The notes: generated by a model not told the origin, from the sequence alone. DNA of 10,322 nucleotides from Alphaproteobacteria bacterium (GCA_020249025.1 JADCGM010000052.1:1-10322); one strand, 5' to 3'. Positions 1 to 6,367 are shown, counted from the stretch's first letter. Program-made: numbers and translations.

Positions 1-385
1 CAAGGATCTGCCCGACGGCTTCGAGACCAAGGTCGGTGAACGCGGCCTGAAATTGTCCGGCGGCGAAAAGCAGCGTGTCGCGATTGCCCGCACCGTGCTC
101 AAGGCACCGCCGATCCTCATCCTCGACGAGGCGACCTCAGCGCTCGATTCCGCGACCGAGGCGGACATCCAAGCCGCGCTGCGCGCCGTCTCGGAACATC
201 GCACCACGCTCGTCATCGCGCACCGGCTGTCGACGATCGTCGACGCCGACGAGATTATCGTCATGGAAGCGGGCGAGATCGCCGAGCGCGGCACGCATGC
301 GCAGCTGCTGCGCAAGCGCGGGCGCTATGCCGAGATGTGGGCGCTCCAGCAGGCCGAGGCCGAGGCGGTCGCCGCGGCGGAGTGA
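1..385 (+). CDS. Atm1/HMT1-type ABC exporter, C-terminal part of the ATPase domain (partial)
   Basis: The reading frame is open from base 2, so the 127 residues seen are the end of a protein whose start lies left of the window. The visible part is the second half of an ABC ATPase: the signature LSGGEKQR (bases 53-76), Walker B ILILDEATSALD directly after it, the D-loop, and the H-loop histidine in IAHRLSTI. The tail GTHAQLLRKRGRYAEMW is typical of exporter half-transporters in which membrane and ATPase domains are fused. The run LPDGFETKVGERGLKLSGGEKQ closely resembles Atm1-type exporters, including the structurally studied Novosphingobium protein; that family exports glutathione-linked or persulfide compounds and heavy-metal conjugates across the inner membrane. 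The membrane domain and Walker A are outside the window, so the subfamily rests on the tail only. It ends with TGA at 383-385. Confidence 0.9.
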   Translation, partial: KDLPDGFETKVGERGLKLSGGEKQRVAIARTVLKAPPILILDEATSALDSATEADIQAALRAVSEHRTTLVIAHRLSTIVDADEIIVMEAGEIAERGTHAQLLRKRGRYAEMWALQQAEAEAVAAAE

Positions 386-468
386 TCGCCCGCAGCGACG
401 CCGGACTCTCGACAGATTCGCGCGCGCCCGGCACAAGGGCCGCGGTTCGTGGCGGTTGGGGGAGTTTC

Positions 469-1734
469 ATGCGGTCGTTGCTCGGTCGGAGCCTTGCGCT
501 CGCCTCGCTCGCGGTGCTCGCCGCCTGCGCCGCCCCGCAGCGCGCCGGACCGCCGACCGCGACCACGCCGCCCCCCGTCACCGCCACGCCGGCGCCGGTG
601 CCGCCGCCGCAGCCCTATGCGACCGCGCGCACCGCGGTCGAGGCCGGCGTGACCCCCGGCCCGGCGCTGAGTCAGCTGCCGAGCTGGCGCGAGGCCGACC
701 TCGGCCCCGCCCTCGCCGCCTTCCGCAAATCCTGCCGCCAGGTCTCCCGCCGGCCCGATCCGAGCGGTCTGACCCAGCCCGCCGACTGGGCCGCCGCCTG
801 CGCCGCCACCGACAGCGACGCGCGCCGCTTCTTCGAACGTGAGTTCACCGCGGTCGTGATCGGCACCGGTCAGGGCCTCAACACCGGCTATTTCGAGCCC
901 GAGATCGAGGGTTCGCGCACCCCGACGGCCACCGCCAGCGTGCCGATCTACCGGCGGCCGTCCGATCTCATCGAGGTCGATCTCGGCCAGTTCACCGAGA
1001 GCCTCAAGGGCCGGCGCGTCCGCGGCCGCGTCGTCAACGCGACTCTCGTCCCCTATTTCGAGCGCGCCGAGATCGAGGACGGGGCGCTGGCCGGGCGTAA
1101 CCTCGAACTCGCCTACGCCGCGGACGTCTATCACCTGTTCTTCCTGCACATTCAGGGCTCGGGCCGGGTGCGGATGCCCGACGGCTCGGTGATGCGCATC
1201 GGCTTCGACGGGCAGAACGGCCGCGAATATGTCGGCATCGGCAAGCGGCTGCGCGAGATGAACGCGCTCGGCCCGGGTCAGGCGACGATGGACGGGATCA
1301 TCGCCTGGATGCGCGCCAACCCCGAGCAGGGCAAGGCGCTGATGCGCGAGAACAAGAGCTACATCTTCTTCCGCGAACTGACCGGCGAAGGGCCGCTCGG
1401 CTCGATGGGCGTGGCGGTGACGCCCGAGGTGTCGGTCGCCGCCGATCCGCAGTTCATCCCGCTTGGCGCGCCGCTCTGGATCGACACGATGATCCCCGAG
1501 CCGAACGCCAAGGACCCCAAGGGCTACACGCAGACGCCGTTCCGCCGGATGATGGTGGCGCAGGACATCGGCGGCGCGATCAAGGGGCCGAACCGCTACG
1601 ACCTGTTCTGGGGGCCGGGCGACCGCGCCGCCAAGGTCGCGGGCGGACTGTCGTGGCAGGGGCGCGCAGTCGTGCTGCTTCCCAAGGCGGCGGCGGCGCG
1701 CCTGCTCGGCGATGGCACGCAAGCTCGGCCCTGA
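469..1734 (+). CDS. mltA: Membrane-bound lytic murein transglycosylase A (MltA), lipoprotein
   Basis: MltA cleaves the MurNAc-GlcNAc bond of peptidoglycan and leaves 1,6-anhydro-MurNAc ends; it acts from the outer membrane. I start it at ATG 469 (421 aa), because this gives a clean lipoprotein signal: R3-type N-terminus, hydrophobic stretch, then the lipobox LAAC with Cys at residue 20. Alanine at +2 fits outer-membrane sorting. A proline-rich tether (about 28-52) follows, then the MltA barrel domain (about 100-300, containing HIQGSGRVRMPDG) and the C-terminal 3D domain. The three aspartates that name that domain are visible at D326, D366 (in AQDIGGAIKG) and D378 (YDLFWGPG); one of them is the family's catalytic acid. 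A GGAG at 461-464 sits 4 bases before the ATG. The frame is open upstream to base 337, but that would bury the signal peptide. The Smr gene overlaps its end by 23 bases. Confidence 0.95.
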   Translation: MRSLLGRSLALASLAVLAACAAPQRAGPPTATTPPPVTATPAPVPPPQPYATARTAVEAGVTPGPALSQLPSWREADLGPALAAFRKSCRQVSRRPDPSGLTQPADWAAACAATDSDARRFFEREFTAVVIGTGQGLNTGYFEPEIEGSRTPTATASVPIYRRPSDLIEVDLGQFTESLKGRRVRGRVVNATLVPYFERAEIEDGALAGRNLELAYAADVYHLFFLHIQGSGRVRMPDGSVMRIGFDGQNGREYVGIGKRLREMNALGPGQATMDGIIAWMRANPEQGKALMRENKSYIFFRELTGEGPLGSMGVAVTPEVSVAADPQFIPLGAPLWIDTMIPEPNAKDPKGYTQTPFRRMMVAQDIGGAIKGPNRYDLFWGPGDRAAKVAGGLSWQGRAVVLLPKAAAARLLGDGTQARP

Positions 1735-2263
1735 CGAAGCGGCGCTGTGGTCGCGGGTGGCCGCGACCGTGCGTCCGCTCGCGCATCGCCCGCGCATGAA
1801 ATTCGATCCGCCGGGGCCGCTCCCGGCGGCGGCGCTGCCCGCCGTCGCGGTGCGCCCGGCCGCAGCCCCGCCGCCGAAGACGCCCGTCAAGGCCGCGCCG
1901 CCGGTCGCCGCCACGCTCGACGGGCATTGGGACCGCGACATCCGCCGTGGCCGGCTTGCGCCCGAGCGGGCGGTCGATCTTCACGGCTATGGGCGCGACG
2001 CCGCCTTCGACCTGCTGTCCGACACCATCCGCGCCGCCGACCGTGACGGCGCGCGGGTGCTGCTCGTCGTGACCGGCAAGGGCGCGCGCGGCGGCGAGGG
2101 CGGCCGCGGCGTCATCCGCAGCGCGCTGCCGCACTGGCTGGAGACCCCGGCGCTGCGCCCCTATGTCGCCGCGCTCCGCCCCGCCCACCCGCGCCATGGC
2201 GGGTCCGGGGCTTGGTATGTGATCCTGCGCCGCCGGCGGACGACCGACGCCATTGGTCGATAG
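1712..2263 (+). CDS. Smr/MutS2-domain protein (putative endonuclease)
   Basis: The protein has 183 aa. Residues 1-30 contain LGPDEAALWSRVAATVRPL, a segment common at the start of alphaproteobacterial stand-alone Smr proteins. A low-complexity Ala/Pro linker (about 32-68) follows, then the Smr domain (about 86-174). Its marks are DLHG at 89-92, TGKG at 121-124 and HGGSGAWYVILRR at 162-174. Smr domains in MutS2 and other proteins have been reported to nick DNA or cleave RNA; the substrate of the small stand-alone proteins is not settled, so only the domain is called here. The ATG lies inside the last codons of mltA in another frame, with no good Shine-Dalgarno site, which suggests coupled translation. 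A short inverted repeat, CGACC-N9-GGTCG (2241-2259), lies in the last codons; without a T-run it is weak as a terminator. Confidence 0.88.
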   Translation: MARKLGPDEAALWSRVAATVRPLAHRPRMKFDPPGPLPAAALPAVAVRPAAAPPPKTPVKAAPPVAATLDGHWDRDIRRGRLAPERAVDLHGYGRDAAFDLLSDTIRAADRDGARVLLVVTGKGARGGEGGRGVIRSALPHWLETPALRPYVAALRPAHPRHGGSGAWYVILRRRRTTDAIGR

Positions 2264-2331
2264 CCGCGCGCGCTTGGTGCGCAGCGGACTCGCCAGCCCG
2301 TGCGGGCGGGCGCATCATGGCCGCAACGAAC

Positions 2332-2337
2332 AGGGAG
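2332..2337 (+). promoter_or_regulatory. Ribosome binding site deciding the methyltransferase-like start
   Basis: AGGGAG lies 7 bases before ATG 2345. It favours this start over the upstream in-frame GTG at 2300, which has no such site and would put 15 charged and polar residues before the signal peptide. Confidence 0.75.
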
Positions 2338-2344
2338 CACATCC

Positions 2345-3106
2345 ATGACCTTCACCCGCCATCTGCTGGCCGCCGTCGCCCTCGCGGCGCTGTCGGCCCC
2401 GCTCGCCGCCGCGCCCGCCAATGTCGCCGCCGCCGTCGCAGCGCCTGACCGCCCCGAGGCAGCAAAGAAGCTCGACGCCGACCGCAAGCCGGTCGAGGTG
2501 CTGAAGTTCCTCGGCCTCGAAAAGGGCGACCGCGCCGTCGAGGTGATGGCGGGCAACGGCTATTACGCCGAGCTGATGGCGCGGGCGGTCGGGCCGAAGG
2601 GTGCGGTCATCGCGCTCGAGCCGCCGGGCTTCCTCACCGAGAAGGGCCGCGCCGCCTGGGCCGAACTGCGCGCGCGCACGCCCAATGTGCTGCTGCAGGC
2701 GCAGATGCCGGGCGACACCGCGCTCGCCCCGCGCTCGCTCGATTTCGCGCTGATGCACCTGACCTATCACGACCTCTATTGGGAGAGCGAACAGTACAAG
2801 TTCCCCCGGATCGACCCGGCGGCCTTCCTTGCCAAGCTGCATGCGGCGATGAAGCCGGGCGGGATTGTCGGAGTCGTCGACCATGTCGCCGAAGCCGGGG
2901 GCGACACCCGCAAGGTGGCGGATGCGCTGCACCGCATTGACCCCGAGGTCATCAAGGCCGACTTCAAGGCCGCCGGCTTCGTCTTGGAGGCGGAGTCCGA
3001 CCTGCTGCGCTCGTCGTCCGACGACAAGTCGAAGCTCGTCTTCGATCCCGCGGTCCGCGGCAAAACGGACCGGGTTGTCTATCGCTTCCGCAAGCCGAAG
3101 GCGTAA
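2345..3106 (+). CDS. Exported class I SAM-methyltransferase-like protein (COG4798 type)
   Basis: The protein has 253 aa. It opens with a signal peptide (MTFTRHLLAAVALAALSAPL, probable cleavage after an Ala-rich stretch at about 21-24) and is therefore predicted to leave the cytoplasm. The rest has the Rossmann methyltransferase layout: a motif-I-like glycine loop VEVMAGNGYY (65-74), an acidic residue at the end of the next strand (LEPP, 91-94), the strand SLDFALMHLTYHDLYW (131-146), and KPGGIVGVVDH (170-180). This matches the family annotated as predicted methyltransferase COG4798, which commonly carries signal peptides; I know of no assigned substrate. An exported SAM-dependent enzyme is puzzling because SAM is cytoplasmic, so it may bind another ligand or act before export. 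The next gene follows after 10 bases, which points to one operon. Confidence 0.85.
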   Translation: MTFTRHLLAAVALAALSAPLAAAPANVAAAVAAPDRPEAAKKLDADRKPVEVLKFLGLEKGDRAVEVMAGNGYYAELMARAVGPKGAVIALEPPGFLTEKGRAAWAELRARTPNVLLQAQMPGDTALAPRSLDFALMHLTYHDLYWESEQYKFPRIDPAAFLAKLHAAMKPGGIVGVVDHVAEAGGDTRKVADALHRIDPEVIKADFKAAGFVLEAESDLLRSSSDDKSKLVFDPAVRGKTDRVVYRFRKPKA

Positions 3107-3116
3107 GATCGGCGGC

Positions 3117-3851
3117 ATGAAAGCCGCACTCGCCCTCGCCCTGCTCGCCACCGCCCTTGCCGCGCCCGTAGATGCGAAGCCGCGCGGCGCGGCGGAGGCG
3201 GCGCGTGCGATGATCGCCGCGCTGGAAACGAAGAACCGCGACGCCGCGCTGGCGCTGCTCGCGCCCGAGGTCGTCGTCGAATATCCCTTCGACCGCTCGG
3301 GGCGGACGACGCCGGGCTCGTGGCGGCGCTTCGAGGGGCGCGACGCGGTGATGGCGGGCTACATCGACAACGCCTTCGCCCGCATCAAACGCATCGACTT
3401 CACGAACGAGATCGTCACCGAATCGCGCGACCGCCGCACCGCCTTCGTCGAGACGACGGGCGACATGGAGCTGGGGAACGGCGCGCCCTACCGCAACATG
3501 TACGTCTTGAAGTTCGAGACCGACCGGCAGGGCCGGATTTTCCGCTACAAGGAATATCTGAACCCGGTGACCTCGGCGCTGGCGACGGGTGCGCCCTTGG
3601 GCGACGCCGCCGTCGCGCCGCCGCCCCCGCCGCCGGTGTATGGCGCGGGACGCTGCGACGCGGCCAAGGCGCAGTTCGCGGTCGGCGAGCCCTACAGCGA
3701 CGTGCTGCTGGAGCGGGCGCGTACCGCCGCGGGTGCGGGCATCGCCCGGCGGCTGCTGCCCGGGCAGGCGGTGACGATGGAGTATCGCGGCGACCGGCTG
3801 AGCCTGCTGACCGATGCCGCCGGCAAGGTCGCCTCGGCGCGCTGCGGCTAG
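3117..3851 (+). CDS. Exported SnoaL/NTF2-like domain fused to I78 peptidase-inhibitor domain
   Basis: The protein has 244 aa from ATG 3117, chosen because it opens with a signal peptide (MKAALALALLATALAAPVDA, predicted cleavage near residue 20); the frame is open much further upstream but only in the shadow of the previous gene. Residues about 25-152 look like a SnoaL/NTF2-like cone domain: helix EAARAMIAALETKNRDAAL, then LLAPEVVVEYPF, FEGRDAVMAGYI and a final strand FRYKEYLNP. A run of six prolines (168-173) leads to residues 180-244, which match the I78 inhibitor family: C180, the helix DVLLERARTAAGAG, LLPGQAVTMEYRGDRLSLLTD and a terminal ARCG with C243. I78 proteins are small serine-peptidase inhibitors, and the two cysteines could form a disulfide after export. 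The SnoaL half has no readable ligand. The joining of both domains is the notable point. Confidence 0.82.
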   Translation: MKAALALALLATALAAPVDAKPRGAAEAARAMIAALETKNRDAALALLAPEVVVEYPFDRSGRTTPGSWRRFEGRDAVMAGYIDNAFARIKRIDFTNEIVTESRDRRTAFVETTGDMELGNGAPYRNMYVLKFETDRQGRIFRYKEYLNPVTSALATGAPLGDAAVAPPPPPPVYGAGRCDAAKAQFAVGEPYSDVLLERARTAAGAGIARRLLPGQAVTMEYRGDRLSLLTDAAGKVASARCG

Positions 3852-3856
3852 GCCGC
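3844..3856. terminator. Short GC-rich inverted repeat over two convergent stop codons
   Basis: GCGGC-TAG-GCCGC forms a 5-bp stem around the stop codons of the SnoaL-I78 gene (TAG 3849-3851) and rlmN (CTA 3848-3850). No T-run follows on either side and the loop is only 3 bases, so termination is a guess from position alone. Confidence 0.3.
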
Positions 3857-5038
3857 CGCCGTCTCCCAGCTCGCTTCCTTCTCGGCCGCGCGACGGTCGA
3901 GTTCGGCGCGGCTGATCTTCTCGGCGGCCGACTTCAGCTGCCCGCAGGCGGCCATGATGTCGCGACCGCGCGGGGTGCGCACCGGCGCGGAGATGCCGGC
4001 TCGGAAGATGATGTCCGAGAAGCGCGCGATGCGCTCGTCGTCCGAGCACTCATAGCCAACGCCCGGCCACGGGTTGAACGGGATGAGGTTCACCTTCGCC
4101 GGCAGCTTGTACTTGCGGATGAGCCGGACGAGCTCGCGCGCATCCTCGTCGCTGTCGTTCTTGTCCTTCAGCATCACATATTCGAACGTGATGCGGCGGG
4201 CGTTGTTGGCGCCTGGATAGGCGGCGCAGGCGCTCAGCAGCTCGTCGATGCCATACTTCTTGTTGATCGGCACGATCTCGTCGCGGATTTCCTTCGTCAC
4301 CGCATGCAGCGAGACCGCGAGGTTGACCCCGATCTCAGCGCCAGCGCGCGCCATCATCGGAACGACGCCCGAGGTCGACAGCGTGATCCGGCGCTTGCTG
4401 AGCGCCAGCCCATCGCCGTCCATGACGATGCCGAGGCCCTTCTTGACGCTCTCGAAATTGTAGAGCGGCTCGCCCATGCCCATCATCACGATGTTGGTGA
4501 GCAGCCGCCCTTCCGGGTGGCTCGGCCATTCGCCGAGCGCGTCGCGCGCCAGCATCACCTGCCCGACGATCTCGCCCGGCGTTAGGTTGCGGACGAGCTT
4601 CATCGTACCGGTGTGGCAGAAGCGGCAGTTGAGCGTGCAGCCGATCTGGCTCGACACGCACAGCGTTCCCCGGTCGGCGTCGGGGATGAACACCATCTCG
4701 TAATCCTGCCCGTCGGCCGAGCGCAGCAGCCACTTGCGGGTGCCGTCCGACGACACCTGCGCGGTCACCACCTCGGGCCGGCCGATCGCGAACTTTTCGG
4801 CGAGCAGCGGGCGCACGTCCTTGGCGATGTCGGTCATCGCCGCGAAGTCGGTGACGCCGCGGTTGTAGATCCAGTGCCAGATCTGCTTGGCGCGCAGCTT
4901 GGCGTTGACGACGCCCGCCGCCTCCAGCTCGGTGCGTACCTCGTCCTTCGACAGGCCGACGAGATCGGTGCGCCCGTCGGCGCGCGCGGGCACGCTGCGG
5001 GGCACGGGGACGGGATCGATGGCGCCGGGGATCTGCAT
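3848..5038 (-). CDS. rlmN: Dual-specificity RNA methyltransferase RlmN
   Basis: RlmN is a radical-SAM enzyme that methylates C2 of A2503 in 23S rRNA and of A37 in some tRNAs. The protein has 396 aa, near the usual family length. The radical-SAM cluster motif is CTLNCRFC, with C134, C138 and C141. The two further cysteines of the ping-pong mechanism are present: C127 (in LCVSSQIGC, seven residues before the cluster motif) and C365 (in MAACGQL). Also visible are GMGEP (187-191), SLHA (243-246) and NLIPFNPWPG (317-326), all family hallmarks. The protein starts with about 25 residues before the conserved LVGLSKDE; a start further in is not excluded, but ATG at 5036-5038 gives a continuous product. 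It lies alone on its strand, converging on the SnoaL-I78 gene and diverging from the VOC gene. No clear Shine-Dalgarno site precedes it. Confidence 0.97.
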   Translation of the reverse strand: MQIPGAIDPVPVPRSVPARADGRTDLVGLSKDEVRTELEAAGVVNAKLRAKQIWHWIYNRGVTDFAAMTDIAKDVRPLLAEKFAIGRPEVVTAQVSSDGTRKWLLRSADGQDYEMVFIPDADRGTLCVSSQIGCTLNCRFCHTGTMKLVRNLTPGEIVGQVMLARDALGEWPSHPEGRLLTNIVMMGMGEPLYNFESVKKGLGIVMDGDGLALSKRRITLSTSGVVPMMARAGAEIGVNLAVSLHAVTKEIRDEIVPINKKYGIDELLSACAAYPGANNARRITFEYVMLKDKNDSDEDARELVRLIRKYKLPAKVNLIPFNPWPGVGYECSDDERIARFSDIIFRAGISAPVRTPRGRDIMAACGQLKSAAEKISRAELDRRAAEKEASWETAAA

Positions 5039-5057
5039 GGGGGCGGCTATCTAGGGG

Positions 5058-5072
5058 TTTCGCGCGGCGAAA
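5058..5072. promoter_or_regulatory. Inverted repeat in the rlmN/VOC divergent spacer
   Basis: TTTCGC-GCG-GCGAAA is a perfect 6-bp inverted repeat with a 3-base centre, 19 bases upstream of the rlmN start and 51 upstream of the VOC start. It could be an operator or part of a leader hairpin. No regulator can be named. Confidence 0.35.
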
Positions 5073-5090
5073 GAAAGGCGGCCTAGCGTT

Positions 5091-5112
5091 GCGCCCGGCG
5101 GCGACCGGGTGT
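5091..5112 (+). promoter_or_regulatory. Possible leader hairpin before the VOC gene
   Basis: CCCGG (5094-5098) pairs with CCGGG (5105-5109) across a 6-base loop, and the stem extends to 8 pairs if two G-U pairs are allowed in RNA. It ends just before the start region at 5118-5126, so it could affect ribosome access. In GC-rich DNA such stems also arise by chance. Confidence 0.25.
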
Positions 5113-5123
5113 TTCATGAGGGC

Positions 5124-5501
5124 ATGGAGCTCAATCAGGTCACCGTCCCGCTCGACGATTACGCCGCCTCGGTGGCCTTCTACCGGCTGCTCGGGCTGCG
5201 GCAGATCGTCGATTCGCCGCCCGATTATGCGCGCTTCGAATGTCCGGGCGGGGCGACCTTTTCGGTGCACCGGACGGGGTTCCCGGGCGGGCGCGGCACC
5301 GTCGCCTATTTCGAATGCGTCGACCTCGACGCCGAGGTGACGCGGCTGAAGTCGGCGGGGGTCGAAATCCTGTCGGGGCCGCGCGACGAGGACTGGTTGT
5401 GGCGCGAGGCGCGGCTGCTCGATCCGGCGGGCAACGAGATCTGCCTTTATCGCGCCGGCGAGGCGCGGCGCTTCCCGCCGTGGCGGATCGAGACCGCCTG
5501 A
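5124..5501 (+). CDS. VOC-superfamily (glyoxalase-fold) protein
   Basis: The protein has 125 aa from ATG 5124. It shows the paired beta-alpha-beta-beta-beta modules of the vicinal-oxygen-chelate fold: module one, NQVTVPLDDYAASVAFYRLLGLRQI to TFSVHRTG (about 4-51); module two, VAYFECVDLDAEVTRLKSAGVEIL to DPAGNEICLYRAG (about 60-112). In metal-dependent members four side chains bind the metal. Here Q5 replaces the usual first histidine and E105 is kept, but the third position (around Y62-E64) has no histidine, so metal binding is uncertain. The family includes glyoxalases, dioxygenases and resistance proteins, and the sequence does not choose among them. A GTG at 5109 in frame would add five residues; the ATG fits the family N-terminus better, although the GAGGG before it is only one base away. 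Confidence 0.82.
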   Translation: MELNQVTVPLDDYAASVAFYRLLGLRQIVDSPPDYARFECPGGATFSVHRTGFPGGRGTVAYFECVDLDAEVTRLKSAGVEILSGPRDEDWLWREARLLDPAGNEICLYRAGEARRFPPWRIETA

Positions 5502-5515
5502 CCCGCCGTCAGGCG
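5495..5515. terminator. Hairpin holding both convergent stop codons (candidate two-way terminator)
   Basis: CGCCTGA (5495-5501) and TCAGGCG (5509-5515) are perfect inverted repeats around a 7-base loop. The VOC stop TGA (5499-5501) is in the left arm and the deacetylase stop (TCA 5509-5511, read as TGA on minus) is in the right arm; the loop is the whole intergenic spacer. No T-run follows, so intrinsic termination would be weak. Confidence 0.5.
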
Positions 5516-6360
5516 AGCGAGCGGAAATGCTGGCCGATGGCGCGGCGGGTAGTGATCCACACGCCGGGCTTCGAGCGGACGTGCTTCAGGAACTCCACGA
5601 ACGCCCAGATGCGACCCGGGCGGCCGATGATGCGCAGGTGGAGCCCCAGGCTCATCATCTTCGGATAGCCCGCCTCGCCCTCGCGGTAGAGCTGGTCGAA
5701 GCAGTCGATCGCATATTGCAGCCAGGCCCGCGGCGTCAGCGACGGGTCGGTCCACATCTTCATGTCGTTCGAATCGAGCTGATAGGGGACGATGGTGATG
5801 GGCAGCCCGTCGGGCGAGGCGAAGGGCACGTCGCCCGAATAATCGTCCATATGATATTCATAGCCCGCCTCGACGAGCAGGCGGCGGGTGTTGTCTGTGT
5901 GGAAATAGCGGCTGAGCCAGCCATAGGGGCGCACCCCCACGGTCTTTTCGATGCTGGCGGTGGCCTTGGCGATGAACTCGCGCTCGGCCGCCTCGTCCAT
6001 CTTGAACTGGTGAACCCAGCGCCAGCCGTGGCTGACCGGCTCGTGGCCCATCTCGGCGATGGCGGCGGCGATCTCGGGATGGTTCTCGAGGCTCATCGCC
6101 GCGACCGTCCAGCTCGCCATGATGTCGTACTGCTTGAGCAACCCGACGATGCGCGGCGCGCCCGCCTTGATGCCGTAGAGATAGTTGCTCTCGTTTCCGT
6201 AGTTGCGGATCGGCGACTTGATGTGGATACCGAGCTCGTCGACGGGCTCCATGCCGCGGTCGCCGCGCGCGACCGTCATCTCGGAGCCTTCCTCGACGTT
6301 GACGACGATCGACAGGGCGACCTTCTCCCCGTTCGGCCAGTCGATGCGTTCCTGCTTCAT
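5509..6360 (-). CDS. Polysaccharide-deacetylase-fold protein, PuuE/PgdA-like
   Basis: The protein has 283 aa from ATG 6360. Its NodB-type carbohydrate-esterase-4 core is of the subtype shared by PuuE allantoinases and Helicobacter PgdA-like deacetylases: SIVVNVEEGSE (18-28), EPVSHGWRW (107-115), RPYGWLSRYFHTDNTRRLL (144-162) and SLGLHLRIIGRPGR (237-250). The classical NodB Asp-Asp pair is replaced by VNVEEG, as is usual in this subtype. H111 and H241 are the likely active-site histidines. There is no signal peptide, so it should act in the cytoplasm, which favours a small-molecule C-N hydrolase over a wall deacetylase. PuuE enzymes open allantoin, but nothing nearby confirms that substrate. 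A start at TTG 6378 is possible; ATG 6360 with its Shine-Dalgarno site is preferred. It diverges from the NUDIX gene across a shared palindrome. Confidence 0.85.
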   Translation of the reverse strand: MKQERIDWPNGEKVALSIVVNVEEGSEMTVARGDRGMEPVDELGIHIKSPIRNYGNESNYLYGIKAGAPRIVGLLKQYDIMASWTVAAMSLENHPEIAAAIAEMGHEPVSHGWRWVHQFKMDEAAEREFIAKATASIEKTVGVRPYGWLSRYFHTDNTRRLLVEAGYEYHMDDYSGDVPFASPDGLPITIVPYQLDSNDMKMWTDPSLTPRAWLQYAIDCFDQLYREGEAGYPKMMSLGLHLRIIGRPGRIWAFVEFLKHVRSKPGVWITTRRAIGQHFRSLA

Positions 6361-6367
6361 CGGGGGT

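Noticed and set aside
400..432. GCCGG...CCGGC as a terminator between the exporter and mltA.
   Set aside because: The stem is 5 bp with a 23-base loop and no T-run, expected by chance at this GC content.
337..468. An upstream in-frame extension of MltA.
   Set aside because: It would overlap the ABC exporter gene and bury the lipoprotein signal. ATG 469 has a nearby GGAG and gives LAAC with Cys20.
325..1941. A 538-codon open frame on the minus strand across mltA and the Smr gene.
   Set aside because: It is antisense to two clearly recognised genes, has Arg/Gly/Ala-rich composition typical of mirrored GC-rich codons, and shows no domain.
2270..2282. GCGC-TTGGT-GCGC as a terminator after the Smr gene.
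   Set aside because: The 4-bp stem without a T-run is too weak to support.
3320..4585. A 421-codon plus-strand frame across the SnoaL-I78 gene and rlmN.
   Set aside because: It crosses a convergent junction of two real genes and has low-complexity shadow composition with no family motif.
5039..5060. TAGATA on the minus strand as a -10 box for rlmN.
   Set aside because: No convincing -35 element lies at the right distance, and the start codon would follow too closely.
4335..5270. A 311-codon minus-strand frame overlapping rlmN and the VOC gene.
   Set aside because: It is the alternative frame of rlmN, rich in Arg, with no recognisable domain.
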